A stretch of DNA of 64,000 nt from Aureococcus anophagefferens (lineage: Eukaryota; Sar; Pelagophyceae; Pelagomonadales; Pelagomonadaceae), in assembly GCF_000186865.1 (NCBI RefSeq), contig NW_008705561.1, positions 948,834 through 1,012,833 of the forward strand, in the 5' to 3' direction. Below, in pieces: positions 19,844 through 29,937 of the stretch. The notes below the pieces were generated by a model. It saw only the letters and a program-made list of their open reading frames with translations. It was not told where the DNA came from and did no database searches. Within the stretch, counting starts at the first letter, position 1; each line of letters begins with the position of its first letter. The position numbers were made by a program, and so were the translations under genes.

Positions 19844-21757
19844 TTGGTCGACTGCTACCTCGACGCGCTCAAATTGTGCGCGATGCTCGCCGCCGCGCCC
19901 GTGCGGCTCTGGCTCTTCGACAAGTCGGCGGTGCCCACGCGCTGCTACGGCGAGCTCGCGGTCGCCGGCGCGCCACACTACGTCGTAGTCGACGCGCCGC
20001 TCTTCTTCGCCGACGTGATCTCATGCATTGACAAAAATTTCAGCTCCTTGGCCGCTGAGGCGTACCGGCCGGGCAACGGCACGGGAGTATTCTCCTCCCA
20101 CTGCGACTACGTCAAGGTGGTCCTGAACGGGTCCGGCTACTCGTACGGCGGGGCCTCGGCCGCGGGCCTCCGCGTCTTCGACGCGGCGTTCGGGCCGCTC
20201 GCGGCGAATCTCAAGAAGAAGAACCTCACGATCCCGCAGTGCACGCTCGGGATCAACGGCGACGGGCGCCAGTTCCAGTTCCACGTCGACGACATCACGT
20301 CGGCGGCGCGCTGCGTCTTCGCGTGCGGCCCCGGCGCCAAGGCGCTGGCCCAGCGGCTGTCCCGATTCCACGGCGGCGTCGTCCGCACGATCCTCGTCGA
20401 CGAGGGCGCCGTGCTCATCATGCCCTCCTACGTCATGACCAAGAACCCCGGCAACGTCGACGGCCACTTCGCCCAGGCCTACGACGGCGACGTCGCGGCG
20501 TCGGACTACATCATGCATTCGAAGCTCCCCGACGAGTTCGTCGCGTCCCTCCTCGGCGTCGACGGCCCCTGTTCGAACACGGGGGTCTTCGACGTCGCGG
20601 ACGCGAGCGGCGCCAAGGCCTACGACCAGGTCGCCGGCGAGATCGCCTGCTCCCTCCTCGAGGTCGAGGCGGAGCTCGCCGCGGCGCCCCGCTTCGACGC
20701 GCGCGGCGCGCCGTCGGCCGAGGCGCTGCCGTCGCCGGCCGCGCCCGAGGCGCGGCGCTTCGAGGACTGGCTCGCCCTCATGCCAAGTGCGAAGGACATG
20801 GAGGCGAAGATCGCGGCCAAGCTCGCGGACCGGGCCGCCGAGAAAGCGGAGCGCGACGCGGAGCGGGCCGCAAAGCTCGCGGCCAAGCTCGCGGACCGGG
20901 CCGCCGAGAAAGCGGCGCGCGACGCGGAGTGGGCCGCAAAGCTCGCGGACCGGGCCGCCGAGAAAGCGGCGCGCGACGCGGACCGGGCCGCCAAGCTCGC
21001 GATGTGGGCCACGGAGCGGCTCGCGATGTGGGCCGCGGAGGACGCGGCGCACGCGGCGGCGGCCGACCGCGCGACCAAGGACGCGATGTGGGTCGCGGAG
21101 AAAGCGGCGCGCGACGCGGCGGAGAAAGCGAAGCGCGACGCGGCGCGCCCCGCGGAGCAGGCCGCCGCGAAGTGGGCCGCCGCGCGCGTCGCGAGGCTGA
21201 TCGACGGCTCCGCGGAGCCGGCCGCCGCGCCCGTCGCGGAGCCGGCCGTCGGCCTCCCGCGGCCCTACGTCGACCGCCGCACCGCGCCGTGGCGCGCCGC
21301 GCCGCGCCGCGCGGAGCCGGCCGCCGCGCCCGTCGCGGAGCCGGCCGTCGGCCTCCCGCGGCCCTACGTCGACCGCCGCACCGCGCCGTGGCGCGCCGCG
21401 CCGCGCCGCGCGGAGCCGGCCGCCGCGCCCGTCGCGGAGCCGGCCGTCGGCCTCCCACGGCCCTACGTCGCCGCGCCCGTCGCGGAGCCGGCCGTCGGCC
21501 TCCCGCGGCCCTACGTCGCCGCGCCGCGGCGCGCCGCGCCCGTCGACCTCCCGCGGCCCTACGTCGCCGCGCCGCGGCGCGCCGCCGTCCGCTTCGATGG
21601 CAGCGAGGAGTCGGCCGCGCAAGTCCTCGCGGACTGCAACGCCACCCGGGCTTCGCGCGCGGCCGCGACGACCAAGGCGCGCCGCGCCGCGAGTGCAGTG
21701 CCCCAGTCCTCCGAGGACCTCTTCGCGCCCGGCGGCATCTTCTACGCCGGCCCGTAG
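19844..21757 (+). CDS. unknown protein with helical KLADRAAEKA repeats and a 33-residue tandem repeat
   Basis: 637 residues if the ATG at 19844 is used. The upstream frame is also open for a short distance in other registers, so the 5' end is uncertain. Residues 1-310 form a non-repetitive domain I do not recognise (for example LGINGDGRQFQFHVDD). Residues about 320-450 are Ala/Glu/Lys/Arg-rich and strongly helical, with three close copies of KLADRAAEKA-x-RDAE. Residues about 457-580 are proline-rich repeats of 33 residues (PAVGLPRPYVDRRTAPWR core), with the first two copies identical at DNA level. No transmembrane segment or signal peptide. It may be a fast-evolving structural or scaffold protein, or partly a spurious extension of a shorter gene. 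Confidence 0.5.
   Translation: MVDCYLDALKLCAMLAAAPVRLWLFDKSAVPTRCYGELAVAGAPHYVVVDAPLFFADVISCIDKNFSSLAAEAYRPGNGTGVFSSHCDYVKVVLNGSGYSYGGASAAGLRVFDAAFGPLAANLKKKNLTIPQCTLGINGDGRQFQFHVDDITSAARCVFACGPGAKALAQRLSRFHGGVVRTILVDEGAVLIMPSYVMTKNPGNVDGHFAQAYDGDVAASDYIMHSKLPDEFVASLLGVDGPCSNTGVFDVADASGAKAYDQVAGEIACSLLEVEAELAAAPRFDARGAPSAEALPSPAAPEARRFEDWLALMPSAKDMEAKIAAKLADRAAEKAERDAERAAKLAAKLADRAAEKAARDAEWAAKLADRAAEKAARDADRAAKLAMWATERLAMWAAEDAAHAAAADRATKDAMWVAEKAARDAAEKAKRDAARPAEQAAAKWAAARVARLIDGSAEPAAAPVAEPAVGLPRPYVDRRTAPWRAAPRRAEPAAAPVAEPAVGLPRPYVDRRTAPWRAAPRRAEPAAAPVAEPAVGLPRPYVAAPVAEPAVGLPRPYVAAPRRAAPVDLPRPYVAAPRRAAVRFDGSEESAAQVLADCNATRASRAAATTKARRAASAVPQSSEDLFAPGGIFYAGP
21212..21470 (+). repeat. 99-bp coding tandem repeat, 2.6 copies
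   Basis: Copies at 21212-21310 and 21311-21409 appear identical base for base. The third (21410 to about 21470) is truncated and runs into shorter derivatives. The unit is 33 codons, so copy number can change without shifting frame. Confidence 0.85.
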
Positions 21758-22040
21758 GCCTCCCCGTAACCGAACTCCCAAACATTCGACATTCTAGGGC
21801 AACGTTGCCCTTTCGCGCCTTTGCCTTGAACTCTTTCTGGTCCGACGTCGTAGTACAACCGAGGTGGTCCGCGCAGATGGCTCACCAGCCCGGCTCGTGC
21901 CGGGCAAGTCTTGCACCATAACCGGTTGCAAGCGCCTCCTTGCTTGCTAAGTTGCATAACAAAGCAAAAAAACCGCTGCGAACGCAGCCAGCGGCGGCGT
22001 TCGAACGTCCACCGGCGGATTCGTTGGCGACGGCGCCGCG

Positions 22041-23358
22041 ATGAACCCGAACGCGCAGGACTTTTGCCCGCGCGCGACGACGACGCCGCGCACGACACCG
22101 GCGGTGCCCATCGACGGCGTGTCGCGGTCGACGTGGCGGCAGCGGCGCCAGAGCGAGCGCGACAGCGAGCGGAACGGCGAGGCGGCGGGCGAGGTCTGCC
22201 GGTTCTTCCGCATGGGCCGGTGCAAGCACGGCGCGAACTGCAAGTACGTGCACGCGACGTCGCGGGCGCGCACGAGCCGGCCGCGGCGGGGCCAGGCCGG
22301 CGAGGCCTTCCGGCGCGCGGAGTCGATCATGGGCACGCCGCAGCTCGTGACGAATCGCGAGGACCTCGTCGCCGCGCTGCGGGCCGCGGGCGGCGACGCG
22401 TTCCGCGTCAAGGTCCACGTGACGGGCTGCGACTGCCACCGCGCCGCGGCCTTTGGCGAGGTCGCGCCGGGCCTCCTGGCCATCCCCGACAGCCGCGGGA
22501 CGCGGACCGCGCTCCACGTCGCGGGCGGCGGCGGCCGCGAGGCGCTCGAGGCGACGCTCGCGGCGTCGCTCTTCCCGGACCCGCCCATCGACGACGTCGT
22601 GCTCAAGGCCAACTGCGCGCGCTGCGTGCTGGATTTGGAGCCCAACGGCACCGTCGCCGTCGTCGGCGACCGGAGGGACCTCGCGACGCACGTCGCGGCG
22701 TACCGCGCGGCCGTCGCCGACTCGACGTCGCTCCACGGCGACGCGGCCCACGCCGTCGCCGTCGCGCCCATCTCGCTGCTGCGCGCGGCCTTCCAGGCGC
22801 CCTCGCGCCAGTCCGCCGCGGCCGCGCGGCAGCTCGGCCTCCAGCTCGAGCCCTACGGCCTGCCCGCCAAGGCCGCGCCGCCCAAGGCCGACCACCACCT
22901 CCTCACCTTCCTCAACTGCCCCCAGGTCGCCGACACCGACGTCTTCGTCATCGCCTACGACGCGCGTCCTCGCCGCGTCGCTTCCTTTTTCGCGCGCCGC
23001 GCTTCGATTCGTCGCTTCCCCGCCGCAGGACGCGTCGCACTGGATCCTCGAGCTCCCGGGCGGGAAGCGGAACCTCGGCGAGACGGCCTGGGCCGCGGCG
23101 CGGCGCGAGACGTCCGAGGAGGCGCTGCTCTGGCTCGACGACGCGGAGCCCGCGGTCTCCTACGACCTCTCGACGATGCGGTGCTTCGTCGTCGCCGCGA
23201 CCGCGCCGTTGCGGCAGCCGCCCGACGCGCTCGCCCGCATCGCGTCGGCGCTCGAGGTCGCGGGCCTCGCCGACGACCCGCCGCCGCCGCCGGGGCCGCC
23301 GCCGCCGCCGCCGAGGCCGCCGCCCGCGGCGCCGCCGCCGCCGAGGCCGCCCGGCTGA
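22041..23358 (+). CDS. CCCH zinc-finger protein with C-terminal Nudix hydrolase domain (two exons)
   Basis: Joined exons 22041-22961 and 23029-23358 give 416 residues. A CCCH finger (CRFFRMGRCKHGANCKYVH, about 54-72) suggests RNA binding. Exon 2 opens with a Nudix domain whose box is GGKRNLGETAWAAARRETSEE, closely matching the GX5EX7REUXEE rule that chelates the metal for pyrophosphate hydrolysis. The two parts are in different frames, and the only phase-compatible junction I find is a 67-bp GC-AG intron (22962-23028), joining VFVIAYD to DASHWILELP. The Nudix domain is short, followed by a poly-proline tail. An mRNA-decapping or nucleotide-cleaning function is possible. Confidence 0.72.
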
Positions 23359-23622
23359 CGCGGCGACGTCGCCGGCCCGTCGAGTCGGCCGCCCGACTCG
23401 CCTAACCTAGGACTGCACTGCGCTCGTTTGTATGGGGGTGCGCCGCTCGTAGCGCGTCGTGCCCGGTATCGACGTGCAAGGCGGCGAAAAATATTGCGAC
23501 TCGCCGCATGGCTTCTTCAAGGAATATTTGGCTCAAATCAGTGCAAAAACCCAACCCTGTCAGGGAAACGATTTTGTGATGAACTCTAGCTCTCACCTTG
23601 CTGTGATGATGACAAGGAGAGC

Positions 23623-24681
23623 ATGGTCGTCGTCGACGCGACCTACGCGAGCCACACGCTCCCTCTGCTGCGCAGCGTCTGCGCCGAGCTCGGCCTGCGG
23701 CTCGTCGAAGGTGACGACAGCGACGACGACGCGACGACCGTTTTCTGGCATTCGCTGAGCAATGCCCCCTACAAGGCGCGCCGCGCCGCACTGCGCGACG
23801 GCCAGTGGGTGAGCAAGCTCTGGGGCGCGCGGCGCGCGTCGACGAAGGCCGCCGTCGCCGACGCCTGCGGGAGCGCCGCGGGCCACCCGGCGACCTGGGT
23901 CCTGCCGCGCGACGCGCCGCGCCTCGCGGCCGAAGCGTCCTCCGGGTGGCTCATCGTCAAGCCGGCCGACGGCGCCAAGGGCACGGGCATCTGGCTCGCC
24001 CGCGACGCCGCCGAGGTGCTCGAAACCATGGACGACACACCGCGCGTCTGCCAGCGCTACGTGGCGGACCCGCTCCTCGACGGCGCCGGCCGCAAGTTCG
24101 ACCTGAGGTTGTACGTTCTGTTGATGGAAGCCGGCGGCGACCGGCGCGCCTACCTCTGCCGCGACGGCCTCGTGCGGTCCTGCGCGCGGCCCTACGCCCC
24201 GCCCGACGCGTCGAATCGCGACGAGCGCACGATCCACCTCTGCAACACGGCCGTCAATTCCAACGCGTGCAAGCGGGGCCTCGCGGAGTCCGTCGCGGAC
24301 GGCGGCGACCTCCGCCGGCCGGCGCTCGCGGCCTGCGCCGCCGAGGCCGCCGCGGCGCTCTGGGCGTCGCTCGACGGCGAGCGGCGGCGGCGGCCGGCGC
24401 GGCCCGGGAAAAACGAGTTCCAGCTCTTCGGCTTCGACGTCCTCCTCGACGCCGCCGGCGCGGCCCACCTGCTTGAAATCAACTGCAACCCGTCCATGCG
24501 CGTCGACGACGACCCCCAGGCGCCCTTCTCGCCGGATCGGCGCACCGTGTCGCCCCTCGACGAGCGCGTGAAGCGAAAAGTCCTCGGCGGCGCGCTCTCG
24601 CTCGTCCTCGGCCTCGGCGCGGACCACGCGGCCTGGTGGGACGAGCTGCCCCCGGCGCCGCGCGCGTCGTTCTTCGAGTGA
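23623..24681 (+). CDS. tubulin-tyrosine-ligase-like (TTLL) amino-acid ligase
   Basis: 352 residues with the ATP-grasp core of the TTL family: WLIVKPADGAKGTGIWL (nucleotide loop, about 110-126), CQRYVADPLLDGAGRKFDLR (about 143-162) and the metal/ATP-binding strand FGFDVLLDAAG with LLEINCNPSM (about 268-292). Family members add glutamate, glycine or tyrosine to tubulin tails or other proteins. The presence of a TMEM107-like gene in the same window makes an axonemal role reasonable, but the product type cannot be read from sequence. The N-terminus is short and lacks extra domains. The TTAGGT-like 3' flank runs into a 16-base poly-T. Confidence 0.88.
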   Translation: MVVVDATYASHTLPLLRSVCAELGLRLVEGDDSDDDATTVFWHSLSNAPYKARRAALRDGQWVSKLWGARRASTKAAVADACGSAAGHPATWVLPRDAPRLAAEASSGWLIVKPADGAKGTGIWLARDAAEVLETMDDTPRVCQRYVADPLLDGAGRKFDLRLYVLLMEAGGDRRAYLCRDGLVRSCARPYAPPDASNRDERTIHLCNTAVNSNACKRGLAESVADGGDLRRPALAACAAEAAAALWASLDGERRRRPARPGKNEFQLFGFDVLLDAAGAAHLLEINCNPSMRVDDDPQAPFSPDRRTVSPLDERVKRKVLGGALSLVLGLGADHAAWWDELPPAPRASFFE

Positions 24682-24836
24682 GGTGTGGGTTCCTGTTCTT
24701 TTTTTTTTTTTTCTCGGCTTGTGCAAAGGGGGTTCGGCCGGCGCGTCGTCCATGTGGCGGCGTGGCATGAGCCCTCGAACGGCAACGACGGCATGTGCCG
24801 CCGGATCGAGCTCCTTGAAGTCGAAGTGCGTGAAGC

Positions 24837-25739
24837 ATGCTCTGGGCTTGCAGCATGTGCAAGCTCTGGCTTGCCGTGGCGCTGGCCGCGTCGGCCCAGG
24901 GCAAGACCGTCGCCCCGCGCGCCGTCACGCTGAACAACCGCGAGAAGCTGCTGGCCGGCGGCAGCGCGCGCTTCGGCGCCCAGCTGGTCATGTACCCCGC
25001 CGACGCGCTGCGGACGCTGGCGCAGACGCGCAAGGGCGCCAAGACGCTGAGCGAACTGGGCGCGCGGACGCTCGTGAGCGGCTGCGCGACGACGAGCATG
25101 TTCGCCTTCTTCGTCGGCGGCCTCCAGTTCTCCATCTTCGGCGCGCTGCGGCCGGTCGCGCCCGCGATCGTCGCGTCGGCGTGCGCGAGCCTCGGGAGCA
25201 GCGTCGCGGGCATCCCCCAGGAGGTCATCAAGCAGCGGCTCGTGACGGGCATCTACCCGAACTTCGCCACGGCCGTGGGCCGCATCGCGCGGACCGAGGG
25301 CCCGCTCGGCTTCTACAGCGGCTGGCGGCCGACGGTCGCGCGGAACCTGCCCTTCGTCGTCATCTGCTTCTGCTCCTTCGACGCCCTCAAGCAGCGCGCG
25401 CTGCGGGACCGGCCCGAGGGCAGCTCGCTGACGTCGGCGGAGAACTACCTCTACGGCGTGAGCTCCGCGCTCGTGGGGGGCTTGTGCACGCAGCCCATCG
25501 ACGTCATCAAGACGCGGCTCATGACGCAGGCCGCGGCCGTGGGCGCCGTGCCCTACGCGGGCGTCGTCGACTGCGTGTCGACGATGCTGCGCGAGGAGGG
25601 GCCCGGCGTCTTCCTCCGCGGCCTCGCGCCGCGGATGTCTTACATGGGCCCGCTCTGGGCGCTCCAGTTCGGCCTCAACGGCGCGGCGACGGACTTCATC
25701 AAGAAGCGCAAGGCGCTCAAGGAGGCGACGTCCAAGTAG
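24837..25739 (+). CDS. SLC25 carrier resembling S-adenosylmethionine carriers, with signal-peptide-like N-terminus
   Basis: 300 residues, three carrier repeats: YPADALRTLAQ, IPQEVIKQRL and QPIDVIKTRL. Repeat 2 (QEVIKQRLVTGIY followed by FYSGWRPTVARNLPF) closely follows the SAM-carrier subfamily, which imports S-adenosylmethionine into mitochondria or plastids. Unusually, the first 25 residues are hydrophobic and end in a cleavable-looking ASAQG (CKLWLAVALAASAQG), a signal peptide rather than the bare start usual for mitochondrial carriers. In an alga with a secondary plastid this suggests delivery to a plastid envelope membrane. The stop is 9 bp from that of the convergent WD40 gene. Confidence 0.78.
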   Translation: MLWACSMCKLWLAVALAASAQGKTVAPRAVTLNNREKLLAGGSARFGAQLVMYPADALRTLAQTRKGAKTLSELGARTLVSGCATTSMFAFFVGGLQFSIFGALRPVAPAIVASACASLGSSVAGIPQEVIKQRLVTGIYPNFATAVGRIARTEGPLGFYSGWRPTVARNLPFVVICFCSFDALKQRALRDRPEGSSLTSAENYLYGVSSALVGGLCTQPIDVIKTRLMTQAAAVGAVPYAGVVDCVSTMLREEGPGVFLRGLAPRMSYMGPLWALQFGLNGAATDFIKKRKALKEATSK

Positions 25740-25748
25740 GCTCTAAAC

Positions 25749-28120
25749 TTAGTCGTCGTGGTCGCCGGATTTCGCGTGGTGGTCGCGGTGCACGCCCGGC
25801 GCCATCTTCCGCTGCGACGGCCGCCGCGAGTTCCGCTTCGGCGAGCGCATCTTCGACGACTTGCGCGAGCCGTCGGTGCCCTGCTTGCCGACCCGGTTCC
25901 CGTCCTTCTCCTGGAAGGACGCGCGCGCCTTGTAGTCGAGGGACCCCTCGGCGCGCAGGTCCGCGAGGCTCTTGCCGACGAGCTTCTGCGCGTAGGCCGA
26001 CTCGAGGGACGAGTGGGAGCCCGTCGCGAAGGACGGCTCGTTGGACGACATGACCCGCAGGTCCCACTCGTCGTTCTTGTGGCCGCCCCAGTGGTCGCCG
26101 CTGTTCTTCTGGAGCCAGCGGTCGCCTTCCACGTAGGACGCGGGGAACCAGCCCTCCTCGAACCAGGACCGGTCCTGGCGCTTGTTCCAGACGACGCGCT
26201 TGCCGTACCACCAGCCGTCGACGTTCTTCTTGAGCACCGTGATCTCGTCGTCGTAGACGAGGTTGAGCTCGTCGTGGTGCTCGTGCCTCCGCGCGTGGAG
26301 CACCTGGGCAGCAAAAGGGTGATTCAACGTCGCTTCAACGTGAGTGTTCCGCGCGCGCGCGTTCCGGAAAAAGCATCCACGCTTCGAGACCGTTCCAAGA
26401 GATGATCGCTCGTCCAAAAATCAGCCGAAACGAGTGGAAAACGGCCGAGATCGGAGCCTTTGAAGTTGGGAATTTCGCTCTCTTTTGCTGCCCTGTGGAG
26501 CACGCGCGCCATCTCGAGCACGGGCGCCTCCTCGACGTCGATGACGGGGTCCGGCGGCGGCATGGGCGGCAGGTCGAAGAGGAGCGCGTGGTCCACGGAC
26601 CCGTTGGCGCACGCGCAGACGACCTCCAAGCCGAGGTCCGCCTGCGGCGCGTCGCCCATGTCGACCCTCACGCTCAGCGTGCCCGAGACGTCGACCTGCT
26701 TGCCGCCCATGGCCAGCAGGTGCTTCGTGATGACGGGGTCGCCGTCCTCGTTGATGAGCTCCGAACCCAACACTAAAATCTGGCCGCACGCGAGGTGCTT
26801 GCCGCGCGTCCGGTCGTGGTCGTAGACGACGAAGATGACGTCGCACGACTTGTAGATGGGGATCTTCAGCGCGAACTTGGACGTCTTCCGGTCCCAGGTC
26901 GGGCTGCGCGTGTCCTTGGCGTGGGCCGTGCGGCCGACCTCCGTGGGCCGGTGCTCGCCGGCCCTGATGACGCGGACGACGACGTAGGGGTCCAGGCCCT
27001 TCCGCGAGTCCATCTGCGCGAGGCCCGACGCGTCGAGCACGGTCACGTCCACGTCCACCGTCAGGTCGCCCGGGTCCTCGGCGACGGGCTCCGTGAAGGC
27101 CGTCGACGGCTTGAAGAAGGCGTGGGGGCGCAGGCAGAGGTCGTGGACGAGGCCCGACGCCGCGAACGCGACGAGCCACTCCAGAATAAACGGCTCCTTG
27201 ACGCCGTCGGCGTCCATCACCGGCGCCCAGAAGTTCACCGTGTCCCGCGACGCCGTCACGACGACCTCGCGCCGATCGAAGAGCGTCGCGACGCAGACGC
27301 GGTGCACGCGGCCCTCCGTCTTCGCGAACGTTTGGACGATCCGTTTGTCCTCGGGCAGCGCGGCCCAGGCCTCAGCCACATCCGCGTCGACCTGGGGCAC
27401 GCGCCAGACCTTGGCGTCGCCATACGACCCCGTCACGAAGGACGGCTGGCCGCCGAGGAGCGTCTCGTGGAACGCCAGACACATGACGGACGTCGCCTCG
27501 TCCAATCGGACCAGCTCCTCCTCGCTGGACAGGTGCCAGGCGCGGCAGGTCCGGTCCATGGACGTCGACAGGAGGATCTCGTGGTTGTGGTCCCCGCAGA
27601 TGCACACGGCCGTCACGGTGGCGCCGTGGCCCTCGTAGGACCGGAGGCACCGGTCGTCGGACGCGCAGCTCCACAACTTGCACGTCTTGTCCACGGAGCC
27701 CGTCGCGACGACGCGCCGCCCGCCCTCCATGCGCAGGTCCCGCCGCTCGATGGACCGCATGGACATGCAGGTGACGCCGCCGACGTGCGCGCCGACGCCG
27801 CCGCCCATGCCGAGCACGTGCTCGCCCGTGCGGATGTTCCACTCGGACGCGCTCCGGTCCGTGGAGCACGTCGCGAGCTTGAGCTCGCTGCGGCCGTCGT
27901 TGTGGTCCACGTCGAGGTCGAAGTAGCAGGCGCTGATCTTCGCGTCGTGGCCCCGGTGGAGGAAGGCGACCTGGCCGCTGGCGCCGTCGATGATCTTGAC
28001 GACGCCGTGCGTCGTGCCCGTCGCGATGAGCCGCCGGCCCTTGTAGTCCTGGACGGCGACGCAGGACACGCCCTGCTCGCTCGCCTCGCCCGTGGCCGGG
28101 TTCCGCAGCCACTTGACCAT
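25749..28120 (-). CDS. WD40 - C2 - SH3 multidomain protein (two exons, introner intron)
   Basis: Exons 28120-26504 and 26303-25749 on the minus strand give 723 residues. Residues about 1-320 contain WD40-type repeats (for example VATGSVDKTCKLW, LLSTSMDRTCRAW, FVTGSYGDAKVW). Residues about 340-480 form a C2 domain (VDVTVLDASGLAQMD, then WDRKTSKFALK and VVYDHDR with calcium-type Asp residues). After the intron, an SH3-like domain (NLVYDDEITVLKKNVDGWW to EEGWFPASYVEG) leads into a basic tail. It looks like a membrane-recruited scaffold. Start at MVKWLRNPA was preferred because an upstream Met would overlap the divergent gene. The intron is a family-2 introner; removing 26304-26503 keeps phase 0. 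Confidence 0.8.
26304..26495 (+). mobile_element. introner element G (family 2, 192 bp)
   Basis: The element begins CTGGGCAGCAAAAG and ends CTTTTGCTGCCCTG, with a perfect 8-bp target-site duplication TGGAGCAC at 26296-26303 and 26496-26503. The host gene is on the minus strand, where the intron reads GTGCTCCA...CCCAG (26304-26503, 200 bp). It is about 93% identical to copy F once orientation is matched and carries the core GTCCAAAAATCAGCCGA on the plus strand. Splicing out the element plus one duplication copy restores the codons around ARVLH exactly. Confidence 0.93.
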
Positions 28121-28235
28121 GGGGCTTAAGGGCTGCGAGGCTGCCCCATCGTGCGGCGCTGCGGGTGTTGCAGTTCTCGATGCAGGTCGAGGTGCCGTCG
28201 TTGAAGTGCTGCGAAAATCAGTTTGGCGGGCAGCC
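28121..28235. promoter_or_regulatory. divergent intergenic region
   Basis: 115 bp between inferred starts of the WD40 gene and the disordered-protein gene. It contains alternative ATGs on both strands that would overlap each other, so the exact 5' ends need transcript data. Confidence 0.35.
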
Positions 28236-29879
28236 ATGGTCCTCACCTGCGGCGCGAACGGGCAGCTCGTCTTCCGCAAGGCGAGCGACGCGGCGAAGCC
28301 GCGGGAGCTGTCGAGCCGCGAGCTGCGGCGCCTCGCGGAGAACGACGAGCAGAAGGCCCTGCGCCTCCTCGGCGAGCCGTCGAAGAGCGGCGCCTACGAG
28401 CGCCGCCCCAGCGCGACGCTCGCGCGGTCCAACGCGCTCACGTCGTCGTCGGCGCCCGTGTCGTCGGCCGTGCTCAAGGCGAAGCAGCAGAACGCCGAGT
28501 ACCTGCGCCTCCGCGCGGAGCGCGACGAGACCGCGGCGCCGCGGCCGCCGCCGCCGCGGCGGTCCGCGTCGCGCGAGTCCGACGACGCGCGGCGGCCGCC
28601 GTCGAACCCGCGGTCCGACGACGGCCGGCGGTCCGCGGACGCGCCGCCGCGGCGCGGCGCGCGCGCGCCGCCGGACGAGCCCGCGGCGCCGCCGCGGCCG
28701 ACGCCGTCCGCGGAGCCCGCGCGCGCGTCGCCCGCGCGCGCGGCCGCGGCCGCGGGCGGGCTCCTGGCCTCCATCGAGGCCGAGGTCGCCCAGGCCCGCA
28801 CGTCCATGGCCTCGGCGGACGCCCGGGCCTCGGCGGAGGTCGCCCGGAGGACGCCGCGCGAGACGCCGCGCGAGACGCCGCGGTCGTCGCGCGAGGCGAG
28901 GCCCCCCCACGAGCCGGGCTTCGGCTACGTGAAGCCGCCGCCGCGGCGCCGGCCCGCGCCGGCCAAGGCGGCGACCTTCGGCTACGAGTCGCTCCTCAGC
29001 GACGTGTCGCGCGCGTACTGCGGCTACGACGACTCCTACTTCGACAAGGCCCCGGACCGGGACGCGACGCGGCGGGCCGCGGCGGACGCCGAGGCCGCGC
29101 GCGCCGCCGTGCGCGAGCGCGAGGCGACGTGGCGCGCCGAAACGTCCGCGCGCCGCGCCGCGGACGACGACGCGCGCGCGGCGGCCGCCGCGGCCGACCG
29201 GAGCCGCGCGGCCGCTCCGGCGCCGGGCGACGACGCCTGGCTCTCGGCGCCCGTGGCCCCGAGCGACGCGGAGCTCGACGCGCGCGTCGACGCGCTGCGG
29301 CTCCGCGTCGAGGGCGGGTCGTCCCCGGCCGAGGGCGTCGACATCCTGTCGCGGGCCGCGGCGATGGCGCGGCGGCCCGCGTCGCCGCCGCCCGCCTTCG
29401 GCGGCGACGCCGCGAACCCCCTCGCGCGGGCCATGGCCCTGGCGCGGCGGCCCGTGACGCCGCCGCTCGCCTTCGAGGGCCCGCGCGACGCCCTCGCGTC
29501 GTTCTCGGCCGTCGCGGACGCGCCGGTCCGCGGCGACGTCGCGCGCGCGCCGCCGCCGGCGATGCCCGCGCCCGCCGGCGACGACCCCCTCGCCGCGGCG
29601 CTCGCGCGGGCCATGGCCCTCTCGCAGCGGCCCGTGACGCCGCCGCTCGCCTTCGACTCCGCGGCGCCCGCGCCGCCCGCCGCGCCGCCGCCGCGGGCCG
29701 CCGCGACGGCCTACGCCGCGCCGGCCTACGCCGCGCCGGCGACCCACGCCGCGCCGGTGACCTACGCCGCGCCGGCGCCGCCGGCGCCGTCGGGCGACGA
29801 CGCGGCGAGCGTCCTGTCGCGCGCGTTCGCGCTCGCGCACGCGGACGTCGAGCCGCCGCTGACCTTCGCGCCCCTTTGA
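28236..29879 (+). CDS. intrinsically disordered Ala/Arg/Pro-rich protein with RPVTPPLAF repeats
   Basis: 547 residues from MVLTCGANGQLVFRKAS. The frame stays open throughout with biased but protein-like codon use. The N-terminus (about 1-85) is compact and mixed in composition. The remainder is low-complexity: Pro/Arg stretches, a TPRETPRETP run, and three copies of an AxAMAxxRPxxPPxAF unit near 380-400, 410-425 and 470-490. A FGYxS/FGYVK motif appears twice (about 228 and 247). No catalytic motif, signal peptide or transmembrane segment. I do not recognise it; a scaffold or cytoskeletal-adaptor role would be a guess. Confidence 0.55.
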   Translation: MVLTCGANGQLVFRKASDAAKPRELSSRELRRLAENDEQKALRLLGEPSKSGAYERRPSATLARSNALTSSSAPVSSAVLKAKQQNAEYLRLRAERDETAAPRPPPPRRSASRESDDARRPPSNPRSDDGRRSADAPPRRGARAPPDEPAAPPRPTPSAEPARASPARAAAAAGGLLASIEAEVAQARTSMASADARASAEVARRTPRETPRETPRSSREARPPHEPGFGYVKPPPRRRPAPAKAATFGYESLLSDVSRAYCGYDDSYFDKAPDRDATRRAAADAEAARAAVREREATWRAETSARRAADDDARAAAAAADRSRAAAPAPGDDAWLSAPVAPSDAELDARVDALRLRVEGGSSPAEGVDILSRAAAMARRPASPPPAFGGDAANPLARAMALARRPVTPPLAFEGPRDALASFSAVADAPVRGDVARAPPPAMPAPAGDDPLAAALARAMALSQRPVTPPLAFDSAAPAPPAAPPPRAAATAYAAPAYAAPATHAAPVTYAAPAPPAPSGDDAASVLSRAFALAHADVEPPLTFAPL

Positions 29880-29937
29880 ACTATCGCAGTAACGGCAACG
29901 ACACTAAGCCGACGTCTATAGACCACAAATCCCGATG

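Noticed and set aside
21212..21580. CRISPR array
   Set aside because: Direct repeats are contiguous, in frame and protein coding, without spacers; the genome is eukaryotic.
28121..28279. Upstream start of the WD40 gene at 28279
   Set aside because: It would overlap the divergent gene's start codon and adds a low-complexity stretch unlike the rest.
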